Notes: a model not told the origin generated them from the letters alone. 64,000 nucleotides of DNA from Ilyomonas sp963790435 (GCA_963790435.1 CAWBOI010000001.1:1488001-1552000), one strand, 5' to 3'. Numbered from the stretch's first letter, positions 35,881 through 46,004 are shown. Made by a program: numbers and translations.

Positions 35881-36241
35881 ATATGCCGTTATTCGCGCAG
35901 TGCCTCGGGTGGAGCGGGAGGAGTTTGCTAATATCGGCGTGATCCTGTATTGTGCTTCGCAAAAATTTTTGGGGATGAAATTTATGATTGATCAGCGACG
36001 ATTGGAAACGATTTACGAAGCTTTTAATCTGTATGAATTGATTCCTCGTCTCCAGGCTTTTCAAAAAATTTGCGAAGGCGCAAAAGAAGGTGGACCGATT
36101 GCGCAACTGCCGCTGGCATCGCGCTTTCGCTGGTTAACGGCTACACGAAGCACTGTGTTGCAATCTTCAAAAGTGCATACTGGCTTATGTACAGATGCGG
36201 GGCAAACGCTGGCGAAATTATTTACACAAATGGTGGAGTAA
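35861..36241 (+). CDS. DUF3037 protein, partner of the HipA-like kinase
   Basis: 126 residues. The family start is clear: LFEYAVIRAVPRVEREEFANIGVILYC. The rest is mixed helix and strand, with PLASRFRWLTATRSTVLQSS and TGLCTDAG. DUF3037 has no known function. It overlaps the kinase gene by 20 bases, and a kinase-then-DUF3037 order is, to my knowledge, found in other bacteria too. It may be an inhibitor, substrate or adaptor of the kinase (inference). Confidence 0.88.
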   Translation: MHKHLFEYAVIRAVPRVEREEFANIGVILYCASQKFLGMKFMIDQRRLETIYEAFNLYELIPRLQAFQKICEGAKEGGPIAQLPLASRFRWLTATRSTVLQSSKVHTGLCTDAGQTLAKLFTQMVE

Positions 36242-36282
36242 ATGTGTTTATTCAAAGTTGTAGCTGATATTAATAAAGTTAT

Positions 36283-36500
36283 CGTCATTCCGCAAATGCC
36301 CTCGACACGAACTCACACCTTCATCATAACTGCAAGGGCTTTGTGCGGAATCTGCTCTTATAAATTTGAAAAAGTTATTATGTTGTGAACTTGCTTTCTA
36401 TACTCAACATCTTCATTGCCCAATCATCAGATTCCGCACAAAGCCCTCGCTAATTTGATTATGGTTTTATCATCGTGTTGAGGGCATTTGCGGAATGACG
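36283..36500. repeat. 218-bp nested inverted repeat
   Basis: The outer 28-base arms (36283-36310 and 36473-36500) match at 27 of 28 when inverted. Inner 19-base arms (36335-36353 and 36429-36447) match perfectly, with core AGGGCTTTGTGCGGAATCT. Both arm pairs contain GCGGAAT- or ATTCCGC-type words, so the element may have grown from a shorter palindrome. It lies in the convergent gap between the DUF3037 gene and an ABC ATPase. No gene is inside. Confidence 0.85.
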
Positions 36501-36589
36501 GCAACACGAAAACTGTTTGTAAATCGAAGCATTGCTAAAAGCACAATTCAAAAATGAACAAGACTAAAAGCCATTCAATTTAAAGTCTT

Positions 36590-37576
36590 TCAACCTATGC
36601 AATACGCATCTTCCGGCAATAATGAAACTCTTATCACATCTCCCTCGCTCACATTCATCCCATTTGTTTTTACAGTAATTTCTTCCTGATTGTCTAACAC
36701 AACATCCACTTCATAAGCGCTTCCTAGAAAGCGAACGCCTTTTACTTTTCCTTTTATAAATTTCGATTGCAAAGAGTTGATGACAAACTGCTCCGGGCGA
36801 ACCAGTATTTTGTAATCGCCTTCATTAACAGGTGCATAAACAAAAGCATTGAACAACGCAGTACTCAACACATTATAGCTTCCTAGCAAAGCCGCTACAT
36901 ATTCGTTTTCAGGTTGATGATAAATGTGTTCAGGTATTCCTTGTTGAATTATGTTTCCTTCTTTCATAATCAATATTTCGTCGGCCCACGAAAGCAAATC
37001 ATTCGGGTCGTGCGAAACTAAAATGCAAGTGATGTTTAACTGCTCAGCAACATTATTCACTACCTTTTTGAGTATATTTTTATGAATGATGTCGAGGTTG
37101 GAATAAGGTTCATCCAACAATAACAATTGGGGCGAAGACAATAACAAACGCGCTAACGAAATGCGTTGCTTTTCACCACCGGAAACTTCTGTTGTTTTTC
37201 TTTTCAAAAGATGTTGAATGCGACAAACGGCGAACAACTGCAATGCTTGATCTTTATTCAATTGATTTAAATAATCCAGCTCCTCTTCTACCCTGTAATT
37301 GTTGCGCAATTCAAAATGCTGCGATAAATAAGCAATCTCAATGTTACCAGCAAGTAACTTCTCCATTGGACCTTTTACCTTCTTTCCATTCATTATAACT
37401 TCGCCTTCATCGGGTTGCACAAGGCCAGCAATTATTTTCATCAGCGTGCTTTTGCCAGAACCGGTTTCTCCTGCAATGGCAAGCTTTCGAAATTGTGGCA
37501 AAACAAAACTTACATTGTTTACAGTAACTATTCCCTGTTGCTGTTTGCTGATATTTTTGACTTCTAAAAAGTTCAT
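36590..37576 (-). CDS. ABC transporter ATP-binding protein with TOBE-like C-terminus
   Basis: 328 residues from MNFLEVKNISKQQQGI. Walker A GETGSGKST (about residue 35), signature VSGGEKQRISLARLLL, Walker B LLLLDEPYSNLD and the H-loop SHDPND are visible. Residues 245-328 form a TOBE-like regulatory domain (YKILVRPEQF, VKGVRFLGSAYEVDV), as in importers of iron, thiamine, sulfate or polyamines. No permease or binding protein is adjacent, so it is an orphan ATPase and the substrate is unknown. Confidence 0.88.
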   Translation of the reverse strand: MNFLEVKNISKQQQGIVTVNNVSFVLPQFRKLAIAGETGSGKSTLMKIIAGLVQPDEGEVIMNGKKVKGPMEKLLAGNIEIAYLSQHFELRNNYRVEEELDYLNQLNKDQALQLFAVCRIQHLLKRKTTEVSGGEKQRISLARLLLSSPQLLLLDEPYSNLDIIHKNILKKVVNNVAEQLNITCILVSHDPNDLLSWADEILIMKEGNIIQQGIPEHIYHQPENEYVAALLGSYNVLSTALFNAFVYAPVNEGDYKILVRPEQFVINSLQSKFIKGKVKGVRFLGSAYEVDVVLDNQEEITVKTNGMNVSEGDVIRVSLLPEDAYCIG

Positions 37577-37972
37577 GTTTGGAAATATGGTTTTGAAAAG
37601 TGAGCAAAAGTAAAAGCAACGGCAACAAGAGATAGAATTAAATATAAAGTTGCCGCTCAGTTCTCCTTGCAAAACTGAAATGATTCAACAACAGGATTAA
37701 ATGATAGTAAAGATTGATTTTGTTACGATGTGATGCAACAAGAACAGCAATTAGAATTGCATTGAAAAGGATTAGGTTTAGGATTGAAAATACAATTCGA
37801 TAAGACGCAGAATATACAAGGCTTATCTAATATAAATAAAGGCGAGGCTTCGCTTGCACAGAATACACGAATGCAAAGCCACTTGTCTTCAATGAAAATA
37901 GGCGTAAAAACAAACTTTGCTTTTCAGTTGTAACAAGAGTTGCAGAACGAAGCGAACTTGTTATAGTACATC
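37577..37972. other. Gap without a recognisable gene
   Basis: No coding sequence or clear hairpin was found. It contains one copy of AAAAACAAA (near 37902) and a GCGAGGCTTCGCTTGC patch (37842-37857). It would hold the promoter of the ABC ATPase gene at its left end. Confidence 0.4.
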
Positions 37973-38992
37973 TTACAACTGCCTGTCGTGCGCTGTAAAC
38001 TGAAGCATCCAGCCCGGATATTCGGGTGGCAGTTTGCTTACTTCATCAATTTGTTTTAATTCATCTTCTGTAAATGTTACATCTACCGATTTCAAATTGT
38101 CTTCCAGTTGCTCCATTTTATTCGCTCCGATAATTACACTGGTTACTGCCGGTTGTTTCAGCAGCCATGCCAGCGCCAGTTGCGCTACGCTTGCACCTTT
38201 ACTTTGTGCCATTGGTCGCAACACATCAACAATAGCAAAGGCTCTTTCTTTATTCACTGGCGGAAAATCAAAATTGGCTCGTCGTCCGCCTTCTTTGTTT
38301 TGTTCGTCCCTGCTGTACTTACCACTTAACAAGCCACCCGCCAACGGACTCCAAACCAACAATCCTAATTTTTGATCAGTTAAAAGAGGAATGATTTCGC
38401 GTTCCAAATCTCTGCCTGCAATGGTGTAATATGCCTGCAAAGAAGCAAATCGCGCCTGCCGGTCGTACTTTGAAAAATCAAGTGCTTTCATCAATTGCCA
38501 GGCTGCCATATTGCTCGCGCCAATGTATCGCAGTTTGCCCTGTTTTACCAAATCATCCAAGGCCCAAATGGTTTCTTCAAGAGGCGTTAATGGATCGAAG
38601 CTGTGAACCTGGTACAAGTCAATATAATCCAATTGCAAGCGTTTCAGGCTGGCTTCCACCTGTTGCAAAATGTGCTTGCGGGTAAGCCCAGCATCGTTAG
38701 GTCCTTCGCCCATTTTGCCACGCACTTTTGTTGCTATTACAAGACTGTCTCTGTTCAAACCCAGATTGCGAATGGCTTGCCCTGTAAGTTCTTCCGACCA
38801 ACCTTCGGAATACACATTGGCGGTATCTATAAAGTTGATACCCGCATCAACAGAACGCTTCACAATTTCATCAACCGTTTCCTGCTGCAAATTGCCCATT
38901 GCCTTAAATCTTCCTTTGCCGCCAAACGTCATTGTGCCAAGACAAAGTTCAGACACTTTCAACCCTGTGTTACCTAATAAATTGTATTTCAT
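37973..38992 (-). CDS. Aldo/keto reductase
   Basis: 339 residues from MKYNLLGNTGLKVSELCLG; 29 further upstream codons lack family support. The catalytic tetrad is visible: Asp in FIDTANVY, Tyr in NVYSEGW, Lys in VIATKVRGK and His in YQVHSFD. The NADPH-binding end IIGANKMEQLEDNLKS is near the C-terminus. It reduces aldehydes or ketones; the substrate is unknown. The family is common beside stress and sugar genes. Confidence 0.93.
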   Translation of the reverse strand: MKYNLLGNTGLKVSELCLGTMTFGGKGRFKAMGNLQQETVDEIVKRSVDAGINFIDTANVYSEGWSEELTGQAIRNLGLNRDSLVIATKVRGKMGEGPNDAGLTRKHILQQVEASLKRLQLDYIDLYQVHSFDPLTPLEETIWALDDLVKQGKLRYIGASNMAAWQLMKALDFSKYDRQARFASLQAYYTIAGRDLEREIIPLLTDQKLGLLVWSPLAGGLLSGKYSRDEQNKEGGRRANFDFPPVNKERAFAIVDVLRPMAQSKGASVAQLALAWLLKQPAVTSVIIGANKMEQLEDNLKSVDVTFTEDELKQIDEVSKLPPEYPGWMLQFTAHDRQL

Positions 38993-39247
38993 TTGTTTTT
39001 GTTTGATATAAATTTTGGAAAGAAAAAATATAGCAAAAACAAAACCGCAGTTCTTTCTACCCTGTGCAACGACTCTCATAAAAGAGGTTTTGAGAAGTCG
39101 TTTTCGTTTTTGTCTAAATAATAAGGAACCATAAATTTAATAGAGACTTCTAGTTTGTAACCGAAATTTAATATTCCAAATCATCCAAGCAAACAGTAAC
39201 TTTATTACTTGCATCTGCATGTTGCAAAACCCTTTTGCAAACCAGTA

Positions 39248-41875
39248 ATGAAAAAAACATTCGTCATATTGTGCCTGTTATTGTTTGTCAGCACCGCTTT
39301 TGCAAGACATGGCAAGGGCGGTTATCTGGTTTATAAATACCTCGGTGCAGGTACGAATACAAATACATCTCGATACCAAATTACAGTGGTGCATTATGTA
39401 AATTGTGCGGAAGTTGAGTTTGAATTGGGCAGTGTATATGTTGGTATTTTTAATAGCGCAGATGGCGCGTTATACAATACGATTGAGATACAACGAAGCG
39501 ACCAGCGATACATACAAAAACAACAGTTTGATGGTTGCATCAATCCTGTGCCGCAGGTATGTTTCTTTTTAGCCTTTTATATTACAACTATTGAGCTGCC
39601 GAACAGAAATTCGGGTTATATGCTGGCTGAACAGGAATGCTGCCGCGCCAATGGCATTAGTAATATTGTAAATTCGGGAACGATAGGAACCACCAATTCC
39701 AATAACATTCCGGGCGTGATTAACGGTGTTGATTATCACACCAACAGCAGCCCGAATGTTGCCATTACCGATACGGTAGTCATTTGCCACAACTCGCCTT
39801 TTCAACTTCCTTTCAGCACTACTGATCCTGATGGTGATCAGCTCACTTACAGCTTTTGCAGTGCAGACGGAGGGGGCACGCTCGGCATAAGGCAACCCAA
39901 CCCGCCATCAAGCCCGCCGTATGTGAGTGTTGGATATGCATTCCCTTATTCGGGCTCTTCGCCATTGGGCAGTAACGTAAGCATTGACACAAAAACGGGC
40001 CTGATAAAAGGCATTGCGCCCGGTGCCACCGGCATGTACAACATTGCGGTTTGCATCACTGAATACCGCAACGGCGTTGCCATTGCCGTAACCAAAAAAG
40101 AAATCCTGGTAACGGTTGCTGATTGTACGTTGTCGGCAGCCTCGTTACAGCCTTCTTACATCAACTGCAAAAACTTCTCGTTTACGTTTGAAAACGAATC
40201 GTATGCAAGCAATGTGTCTTCATATCTGTGGGATTTTGGTACAAGCGTTAATAACAATAATTTACTCACACAACCCACTCCTGCTTTCACTTACAGCGAT
40301 ACCGGCACCTATCACATCAAGCTAAAAGTTACCAGCGGAACGAATTGTACCGATTCTGCAACTTCAATTGTAAAAGTTTATCCCGGCTTTTCAGCAGGCT
40401 TCACAGTGCAGGGCAGTTGCTTCCAGTCGCCGTTTGTTTTTACCGATACAAGTTATGCAAGGTATGGAACCATCAACCAATACAAATGGAACTTTGGCGA
40501 TGCGAGTACAGGTGCAGACACATCCAATCAAAAAAACCCAAGCTATCAATATCTAAAACCAGAAACAGTAACAGCCACCTTAATAGTAAGCAGCAACAAA
40601 GGTTGTGTTGATACGGCAATAAAAACGGTTGTGGTAAACAATAAACCACAAATAATTCCACCGTTTAATGATACATTAATTTGTAAAAACGATACACTTG
40701 CCCTGCCTGTGCAAAGCAGTGGAAAGGTGTTTTCGTGGACGCCCGTTTACAACATTAGCAATGCTACCATTAGCAAGCCTTTGGTAAGTCCGTTTGATAC
40801 GACTGTTTATACGTTGGTAGTACACGATAAGCAATGTGTGGATAGTATTCGTATAAAAGTAAACGTGATAGATTCTGTAACGCTCAAATTACCATCAACA
40901 ATAAAACTTTGCGCACCCGACAGTTTGCAATTGTCGCCGGTAAGCGATGCGTTGTATTACCGTTGGCGCGAATCCAACAACACACAAACACTTAACAATC
41001 CAACCATACAAAGCCCTACGGTTGCGCCTTTGCAAAGCACCGTTTATCTCGTAACAGCTTCAGTTGGGCATTGCAAAGCAAATGCTCAAACGGCAGTGCT
41101 GGTATCACCTTATCCAACGGCAACGGTAAGTAACGCAGCCAGCATTTGTTTTGGCAATACGGTTCAACTTCATGCCAGCACAAAAGCCGCGCATTATATG
41201 TGGAGTCCGGCTTCATCCTTAACAGGTGCCAACACATTGAATCCGTTGGCAGGCCCCGAACAATCAACAGCTTATGTGCTTACCGTCAGCGATACTTTTT
41301 ACTGCACCAAACCTGTAACCGACACCGTGCGTGTACAGGTGATTCCATTGCCGGAGGTAACTATAAATAAGGATACTTCTGCGGTAATCGGCGAACCCTT
41401 GCAGTTGGTAGCAACAACGAATGAGGAAGCTTCTTTTCGCTGGTTTCCAATTACCAATATCCGCAACAATTTTGTTTCAAATCCGGTAATTACAATTACC
41501 GATCCTTCTCCTTCATCGCTTACTTATTTCGTAACGGCAACCACAGCGCAAGGCTGTGCGGCAACTGATTCGGTACACATAAAAGTGTACAAAACCAAAC
41601 CTGATATTTTTGTTCCTTCTGCGTTTACACCCAATGGCGACGGGCGCAACGATGTGTTCAAGCCTTTTGCAGCAGGCATTTCTAAATTGTATGTTTTTAG
41701 AGTCCTCGACAGATGGGGCAAGCTCTTGTTCCAAACACAGACGATAGGCGTTGGTTGGGATGGTTTGTATGAGGGAAGATTGCAGCCGCCCGGCACTTAT
41801 ATTTTTGAAGTGAAAGGCAGCGATTACGAAGGCAATCTTATCGAAAAAAGAGGAACTGTTGTGTTAGTAAGATGA
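39248..41875 (+). CDS. Large secreted protein with PKD-like repeats and type IX secretion C-terminal domain
   Basis: 875 residues from MKKTFVILCLLLFVSTAFA (signal peptide). After an N-terminal Cys-rich domain, PKD-type repeats appear (YLWDFGTS, YKWNFGDAST), then strand-rich repeats with VYTLVV- and VYLVTAS-type ends. The last 85 residues hold the gliding-motility C-terminal domain: FVPSAFTPNGDGRNDVFKP, VLDRWGKLLF and WDGLYEGRLQPPGTYIFEV. That domain sends the protein through the type IX secretion system to the cell surface. A role in adhesion or gliding is inferred. Confidence 0.92.
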   Translation: MKKTFVILCLLLFVSTAFARHGKGGYLVYKYLGAGTNTNTSRYQITVVHYVNCAEVEFELGSVYVGIFNSADGALYNTIEIQRSDQRYIQKQQFDGCINPVPQVCFFLAFYITTIELPNRNSGYMLAEQECCRANGISNIVNSGTIGTTNSNNIPGVINGVDYHTNSSPNVAITDTVVICHNSPFQLPFSTTDPDGDQLTYSFCSADGGGTLGIRQPNPPSSPPYVSVGYAFPYSGSSPLGSNVSIDTKTGLIKGIAPGATGMYNIAVCITEYRNGVAIAVTKKEILVTVADCTLSAASLQPSYINCKNFSFTFENESYASNVSSYLWDFGTSVNNNNLLTQPTPAFTYSDTGTYHIKLKVTSGTNCTDSATSIVKVYPGFSAGFTVQGSCFQSPFVFTDTSYARYGTINQYKWNFGDASTGADTSNQKNPSYQYLKPETVTATLIVSSNKGCVDTAIKTVVVNNKPQIIPPFNDTLICKNDTLALPVQSSGKVFSWTPVYNISNATISKPLVSPFDTTVYTLVVHDKQCVDSIRIKVNVIDSVTLKLPSTIKLCAPDSLQLSPVSDALYYRWRESNNTQTLNNPTIQSPTVAPLQSTVYLVTASVGHCKANAQTAVLVSPYPTATVSNAASICFGNTVQLHASTKAAHYMWSPASSLTGANTLNPLAGPEQSTAYVLTVSDTFYCTKPVTDTVRVQVIPLPEVTINKDTSAVIGEPLQLVATTNEEASFRWFPITNIRNNFVSNPVITITDPSPSSLTYFVTATTAQGCAATDSVHIKVYKTKPDIFVPSAFTPNGDGRNDVFKPFAAGISKLYVFRVLDRWGKLLFQTQTIGVGWDGLYEGRLQPPGTYIFEVKGSDYEGNLIEKRGTVVLVR

Positions 41876-41903
41876 AACGTTCTGGTTACTTAACTTTGAT
41901 AGT

Positions 41904-42128
41904 ATGCAACAAAACTGGGGAAGACTGATTATTTACATTGGAATAGTTGTCGTGATTATTGGTGTCATCATTTATTTCTTTTCCGATAAACTGAACTGGT
42001 TAGGAAGATTGCCCGGCGATATTCGAATAGAAAGAGACAATTTTCGGTTTTACTTTCCGATTACAACAATGATTCTGATAAGCCTTTTGCTAACACTTAT
42101 CATCAATGTTGTACGAAGATTTTTATAG
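41904..42128 (+). CDS. DUF2905 small membrane protein
   Basis: 74 residues with two membrane helices (about 6-26 and 50-70) joined by the DUF2905 signature NWLGRLPGDIRIERDNFRFYFP. The function is unknown. It lies 28 bases after the T9SS protein gene, and its stop codon touches a perfect terminator hairpin. Confidence 0.9.
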   Translation: MQQNWGRLIIYIGIVVVIIGVIIYFFSDKLNWLGRLPGDIRIERDNFRFYFPITTMILISLLLTLIINVVRRFL

Positions 42129-42180
42129 ATAAAACCAAAAGCAGCGATGATATGTTTCATCGCTGCTTTTGGTTTTATCT
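42127..42180. terminator. Bidirectional terminator with 24-bp perfect stem
   Basis: 42127-42150 and 42157-42180 are perfect inverted copies around a 6-base loop. The arms start AGATAAAACC and end TTTTATCT, giving U-runs on both strands. It sits between the convergent DUF2905 gene and gcvP and overlaps the DUF2905 stop codon. Confidence 0.9.
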
Positions 42181-42200
42181 ATATTTCTCAAAAAATGATC

Positions 42201-45083
42201 TCAGCTTTCATACGCCTCAACCGGCTCGCAGGTGCAGATCAAATTTCTATCCCCATACGTGTTGTTGATGCGCGAAACGGAAGCCCAGAATTTATTGTGC
42301 GTTACATAATGCAACGGGAATGCAGCTTCGGTGCGACTGTAAGGATGATTCCATTCATCAGCGCAAACCACAGCTTGTGTGTGCGGTGCATTTTTTAAAA
42401 CGTTATCGTTTTTATCCGCCTTGCCCTCTTCAATCAGTTTTATTTCTTCACGAATCGAAATCATGGCTTCGCAAAACCTGTCCAATTCCGCTTTGTCTTC
42501 ACTTTCAGTCGGCTCAATCATGATGGTTCCGGGCACCGGAAAACTCATAGTCGGCGCATGAAAACCATAATCTATCAAACGCTTGGCAACATCTTCCGCT
42601 TCTATACCACAAGAGACTTTGAACGGACGCAAATCAATGATGAATTCATGCGCGCAAGTGCCATTTTTACTGCTGTACAAAATAGGATACTGCTCACTTA
42701 ATCTTGCCCGCATGTAGTTGGCATTTAAGATGGCGTATTCGGTAGCCCGCTTCACGCCATCCTTGCCGAGCATTTTAATGTAAGCATAACTAATCAACAA
42801 AATACTGGCAGAACCAAATGGTGCGGCGCTTACAGCATGTGGCTTGTGGCTTGCAGCTTGCAGCTTGTTACTTATAAAAACATGCCCCGGCAAATATGGT
42901 TGCAAATGCTGTTTGGCACAAATCGGACCCATGCCAGGACCGCCACCCCCATGCGGAATGGCAAATGTTTTATGAAGATTGAGATGGCAAACATCAGCAC
43001 CAATTTGCGCGGGCGATGTTAAGCCAACCTGCGCATTCATATTGGCGCCATCCATATACACTTGTCCGCCATGTTGATGCACCACTTCACATATTTCCTG
43101 TATGCTTTCTTCAAACACGCCGTGTGTTGAGGGATACGTTACCATCAATGCACCCAACGTGTCTTTGTATTGCTCTGCTTTGGCTTTTAAATCGGCAACA
43201 TCAATATGCCCGTCGGCATCGCTTTTTACTACCACTACTTTCATTCCCGCCATAACCGCACTGGCAGGATTGGTGCCATGCGCTGAAATAGGAATGAGTA
43301 CCACATTGCGATGCGCATTACCAGCCGCTTGATGATACTGCATGATGGTCAACAATCCTGCATACTCGCCTTGCGCGCCGCTGTTGGGTTGCAGGCTGCA
43401 AGCATCAAAGCCGGTGATGACGCATAAATAATCGCTTAATTCTTTAGTGATTTGCTCATAACCTGCTGCCTGTTCAGCCGGAACAAACGGATGCAACTGG
43501 CTGAACTGCGGAAGGCTTACCGGAATCATTTCCGAAGCAGCATTCAATTTCATTGTACAACTGCCAAGGCTTATCATGCTATGAGTTAACGACAAATCTT
43601 TGTTTTCGAGACTTTTTAAATACCGCATCATCTCGCTTTCGCTGTGATGAATGTTGAAAACCGGATGCGTTAAATAAGCTGATGTGCGTTGCGCAAATGA
43701 AGGAATATTAGGCAAAGAAAAATCATCAAAATGCACAGCAACATGTTTCCTTATTAGCCGCTTTCGCAAACACAGAAACGATGTTAGCAACCTCTTCTTT
43801 CGTGGTGGTTTCATCCAACGAAATACCGATGTAATCCTCACCATAATGAAAATTGATTCCGTTTCTCTTCTGCTATTGGTTGAATGAGGTTTGTTTTTGC
43901 CCCAATTTTTATCGTATCGAAATAGAATTTGTTTTCGTTCTGAAAGCCAAGAGCAGCAAGGCTTTGAGCCAATGTCTTTGTTAAGATAGAAACTCTTTCG
44001 GCAATGGCTTTCAAACCTTTTGGCCCGTGGTACACTGCATACATAGCAGCCATGTTGGCAAGCAAAGCCTGCGCCGTACAGATGTTTGATGTAGCTTTTT
44101 CGCGCTTGATGTGCTGCTCTCTTGTTTGCAACGCCATGCGAAGTGCGCGGTTGTTTTGTGCATCAACACTCACACCAATAATGCGTCCCGGAATGCCGCG
44201 TTTAAATTCATCTTTCGTAGCAAAAAAAGCAGCGTGCGGCCCACCAAATCCCAATGGAACACCAAAGCGTTGTGCCGAGCCAACGGCAACATCAGCGCCC
44301 AATTCGCCGGGTGAAGTCAATAAGGTTAGGGCTAATAAATCGGTTGCCATCACCACATAAGCGCCAACTGCATGTGCCTTTTCAACAAAGATTTTGTAAT
44401 CGTTGATTGCGCCATTGCTGTCGGGATACTGAACCAATGCACCAAAATAAGTGTCATCCAATTGTGCCTTTTCAAAGTTGCCAAAATGAAGCTCAATGCC
44501 AATGGGTTCGGCTCGCGTTAGCAACACATCTTTGGTTTGGGCGAAGACGTTTTTATCCACAAAAAACTTTGGCTTTATAATCTTATCCGTTTTATTTACG
44601 TGATGAAACAACATTGCCATCGCTTCGGCTGCGGCGGTAGCTTCGTCAAGCAATGAAGCGTTGCTCAATTCCAAGCCCGGTAAGGTCGCTTACTACTGTT
44701 TGAAAGTTCAGTAAGCTTTCCAATCTTCCCTGTGCAATCTCTGCCTGGTAAGGCGTGTACTGCGTGTACCAGCCCGGGTTTTCAAACAGGTTGCGAAGGA
44801 TAACAGACGGCGTAATGGTATTGTAATAGCCTTGTCCAATGTACGTTTTGTACAATTTATTTTTCGCTGCGATGTTTTTGATTTCGTCCAAATATTGTTG
44901 CTCACTAATAGCATCGGGCAAAGGCAACGCTTGTAGCAAGCGAATGTTTTGCGGGATGGTTTTATCAATCAGTTCTTCTATTGTTTTCACACCAATCACG
45001 GACAGCATTTGCATCGTTTCTTCTTCGCTTGTGCCAATGTGCCTGCGCTGAAATTCGGTGGTCTGTTGCTCAAATACATTCAT
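42201..45083 (-). pseudogene. gcvP: Glycine dehydrogenase (decarboxylating), P-protein, with three apparent +1 frameshifts
   Basis: GcvP decarboxylates glycine in the glycine cleavage system. The frame is in pieces: 45083 to about 44672, 44671 to about 43864, a segment of about 37 codons to 43750, then to 42201. Removing one base in each of three runs (CC 44671-44672, TTT 43862-43864, CC 43749-43750) restores 959 residues, the normal length. The PLP segment LNLHKTFAIPHGGGGPGMGP is intact, with its Lys. Sequencing error or recent inactivation are both possible. A consensus promoter lies upstream. Confidence 0.9.
42835..42874. repeat. Heptad-like repeat inside gcvP
   Basis: On the plus strand this segment repeats (T)GGCTTG / TGCAGCT units, for example GGCTTGTGGCTTGCAGCTTG. 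In gcvP it encodes about 12 residues (KLQAASHKPHAV) where the family normally has a shorter loop. A related CTTGCAGCTTATGA fragment occurs at 49387-49400. It looks like an intergenic-type repeat that entered the gene in frame. Confidence 0.5.
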
Positions 45084-45120
45084 AACTAACAATATTAAAA
45101 TGGCGTATTGGTAAGATGTG

Positions 45121-45151
45121 CAAAGGTACAGAACAGAGATTGTGCTTGCAA
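45121..45151 (-). promoter_or_regulatory. gcvP promoter (Bacteroidota type)
   Basis: On the minus strand, TTG (45151-45149), a 20-base spacer and TACCTTTG (45128-45121) match the Bacteroidota consensus. The predicted start lies about 30 bases before the gcvP ATG. I see no glycine riboswitch in the leader. Confidence 0.7.
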
Positions 45152-45356
45152 GCGGTGTAAAACGCTGTGCATATTGTTAGGATAACTTTATAACCCTTCT
45201 GAAACGGGATTGTCGGGATTACTTGGATAAGGATTGCATTTATTTCACTGCACATTGTTATTTACTGAAAACAAGCCTGCGCTTTTGTATTGTATCTTTA
45301 ATTTCAAATATTATGGTTATTCCAATCATCATTAAATTGGGGCAAAAACAAAAGCA

Positions 45357-45989
45357 ATGTATTTTATAAAAACACCCTGGCTTCTAAAAAAAATATACCC
45401 ACACTTTGTATGGAAAATCGGTACAAAGCAAAAGGCGTTGTACCTGACGTTTGATGATGGCCCGCACGAAACAGCAACGCCTTTTGCTTTGGATGAATTG
45501 AAAAAATGGAACGCAAAAGCAACGTTTTTTTGCATCGGTAAAAACGTGGTGAATCATCCCACCATTTATCGTAGAATTTTAGAAGAAGGTCATGCCATTG
45601 GCAATCATACACACAACCATTTGAACGGCTGGAAAACAGACGATACCGTTTACATCAACGACATTATCAAAGCTTCGCAACAGATTGAAAGCCGTTTGTT
45701 CCGGCCGCCGTATGGAAAAATAAAAAGATTTCAGGCGAAACTTTTAGGGCAAAAACAAACTTCATCTCACCAACCGTTTTCCATTGTAATGTGGGATGTA
45801 TTAAGCGGCGATTTTGATGTGAATTTATCTCCACAAAACTGTTTGCAAAATGTTATCAACAAGGCTGAAAGCGGTTCTGTCATTGTGTTTCACGATAGCA
45901 CAAAAGCCTGGGGCCGCATGAGCTTTGCTCTGCCCAAAGTGCTGCAACATTTTAGTGAAACCGGTTTTGTTTTTAAGGCATTATCATAA
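45357..45989 (+). CDS. Polysaccharide deacetylase (NodB homology domain)
   Basis: 210 residues. The NodB motifs are in order: TFDDGPHETA (catalytic Asp and metal Asp), HTHNH (metal His), LFRPPYGK, DVLSGDFD and VIVFHDSTKA. Such enzymes remove N-acetyl or O-acetyl groups from chitin-like glycans, peptidoglycan or exopolysaccharide. There is no clear signal peptide. The substrate is not evident. Confidence 0.92.
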   Translation: MYFIKTPWLLKKIYPHFVWKIGTKQKALYLTFDDGPHETATPFALDELKKWNAKATFFCIGKNVVNHPTIYRRILEEGHAIGNHTHNHLNGWKTDDTVYINDIIKASQQIESRLFRPPYGKIKRFQAKLLGQKQTSSHQPFSIVMWDVLSGDFDVNLSPQNCLQNVINKAESGSVIVFHDSTKAWGRMSFALPKVLQHFSETGFVFKALS

Positions 45990-46004
45990 TTAAAGAACGG
46001 ATTA

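Noticed and set aside
45090..45356. Possible glycine riboswitch upstream of gcvP
   Set aside because: I found a consensus promoter but no tandem-aptamer-like conserved core in the short leader.
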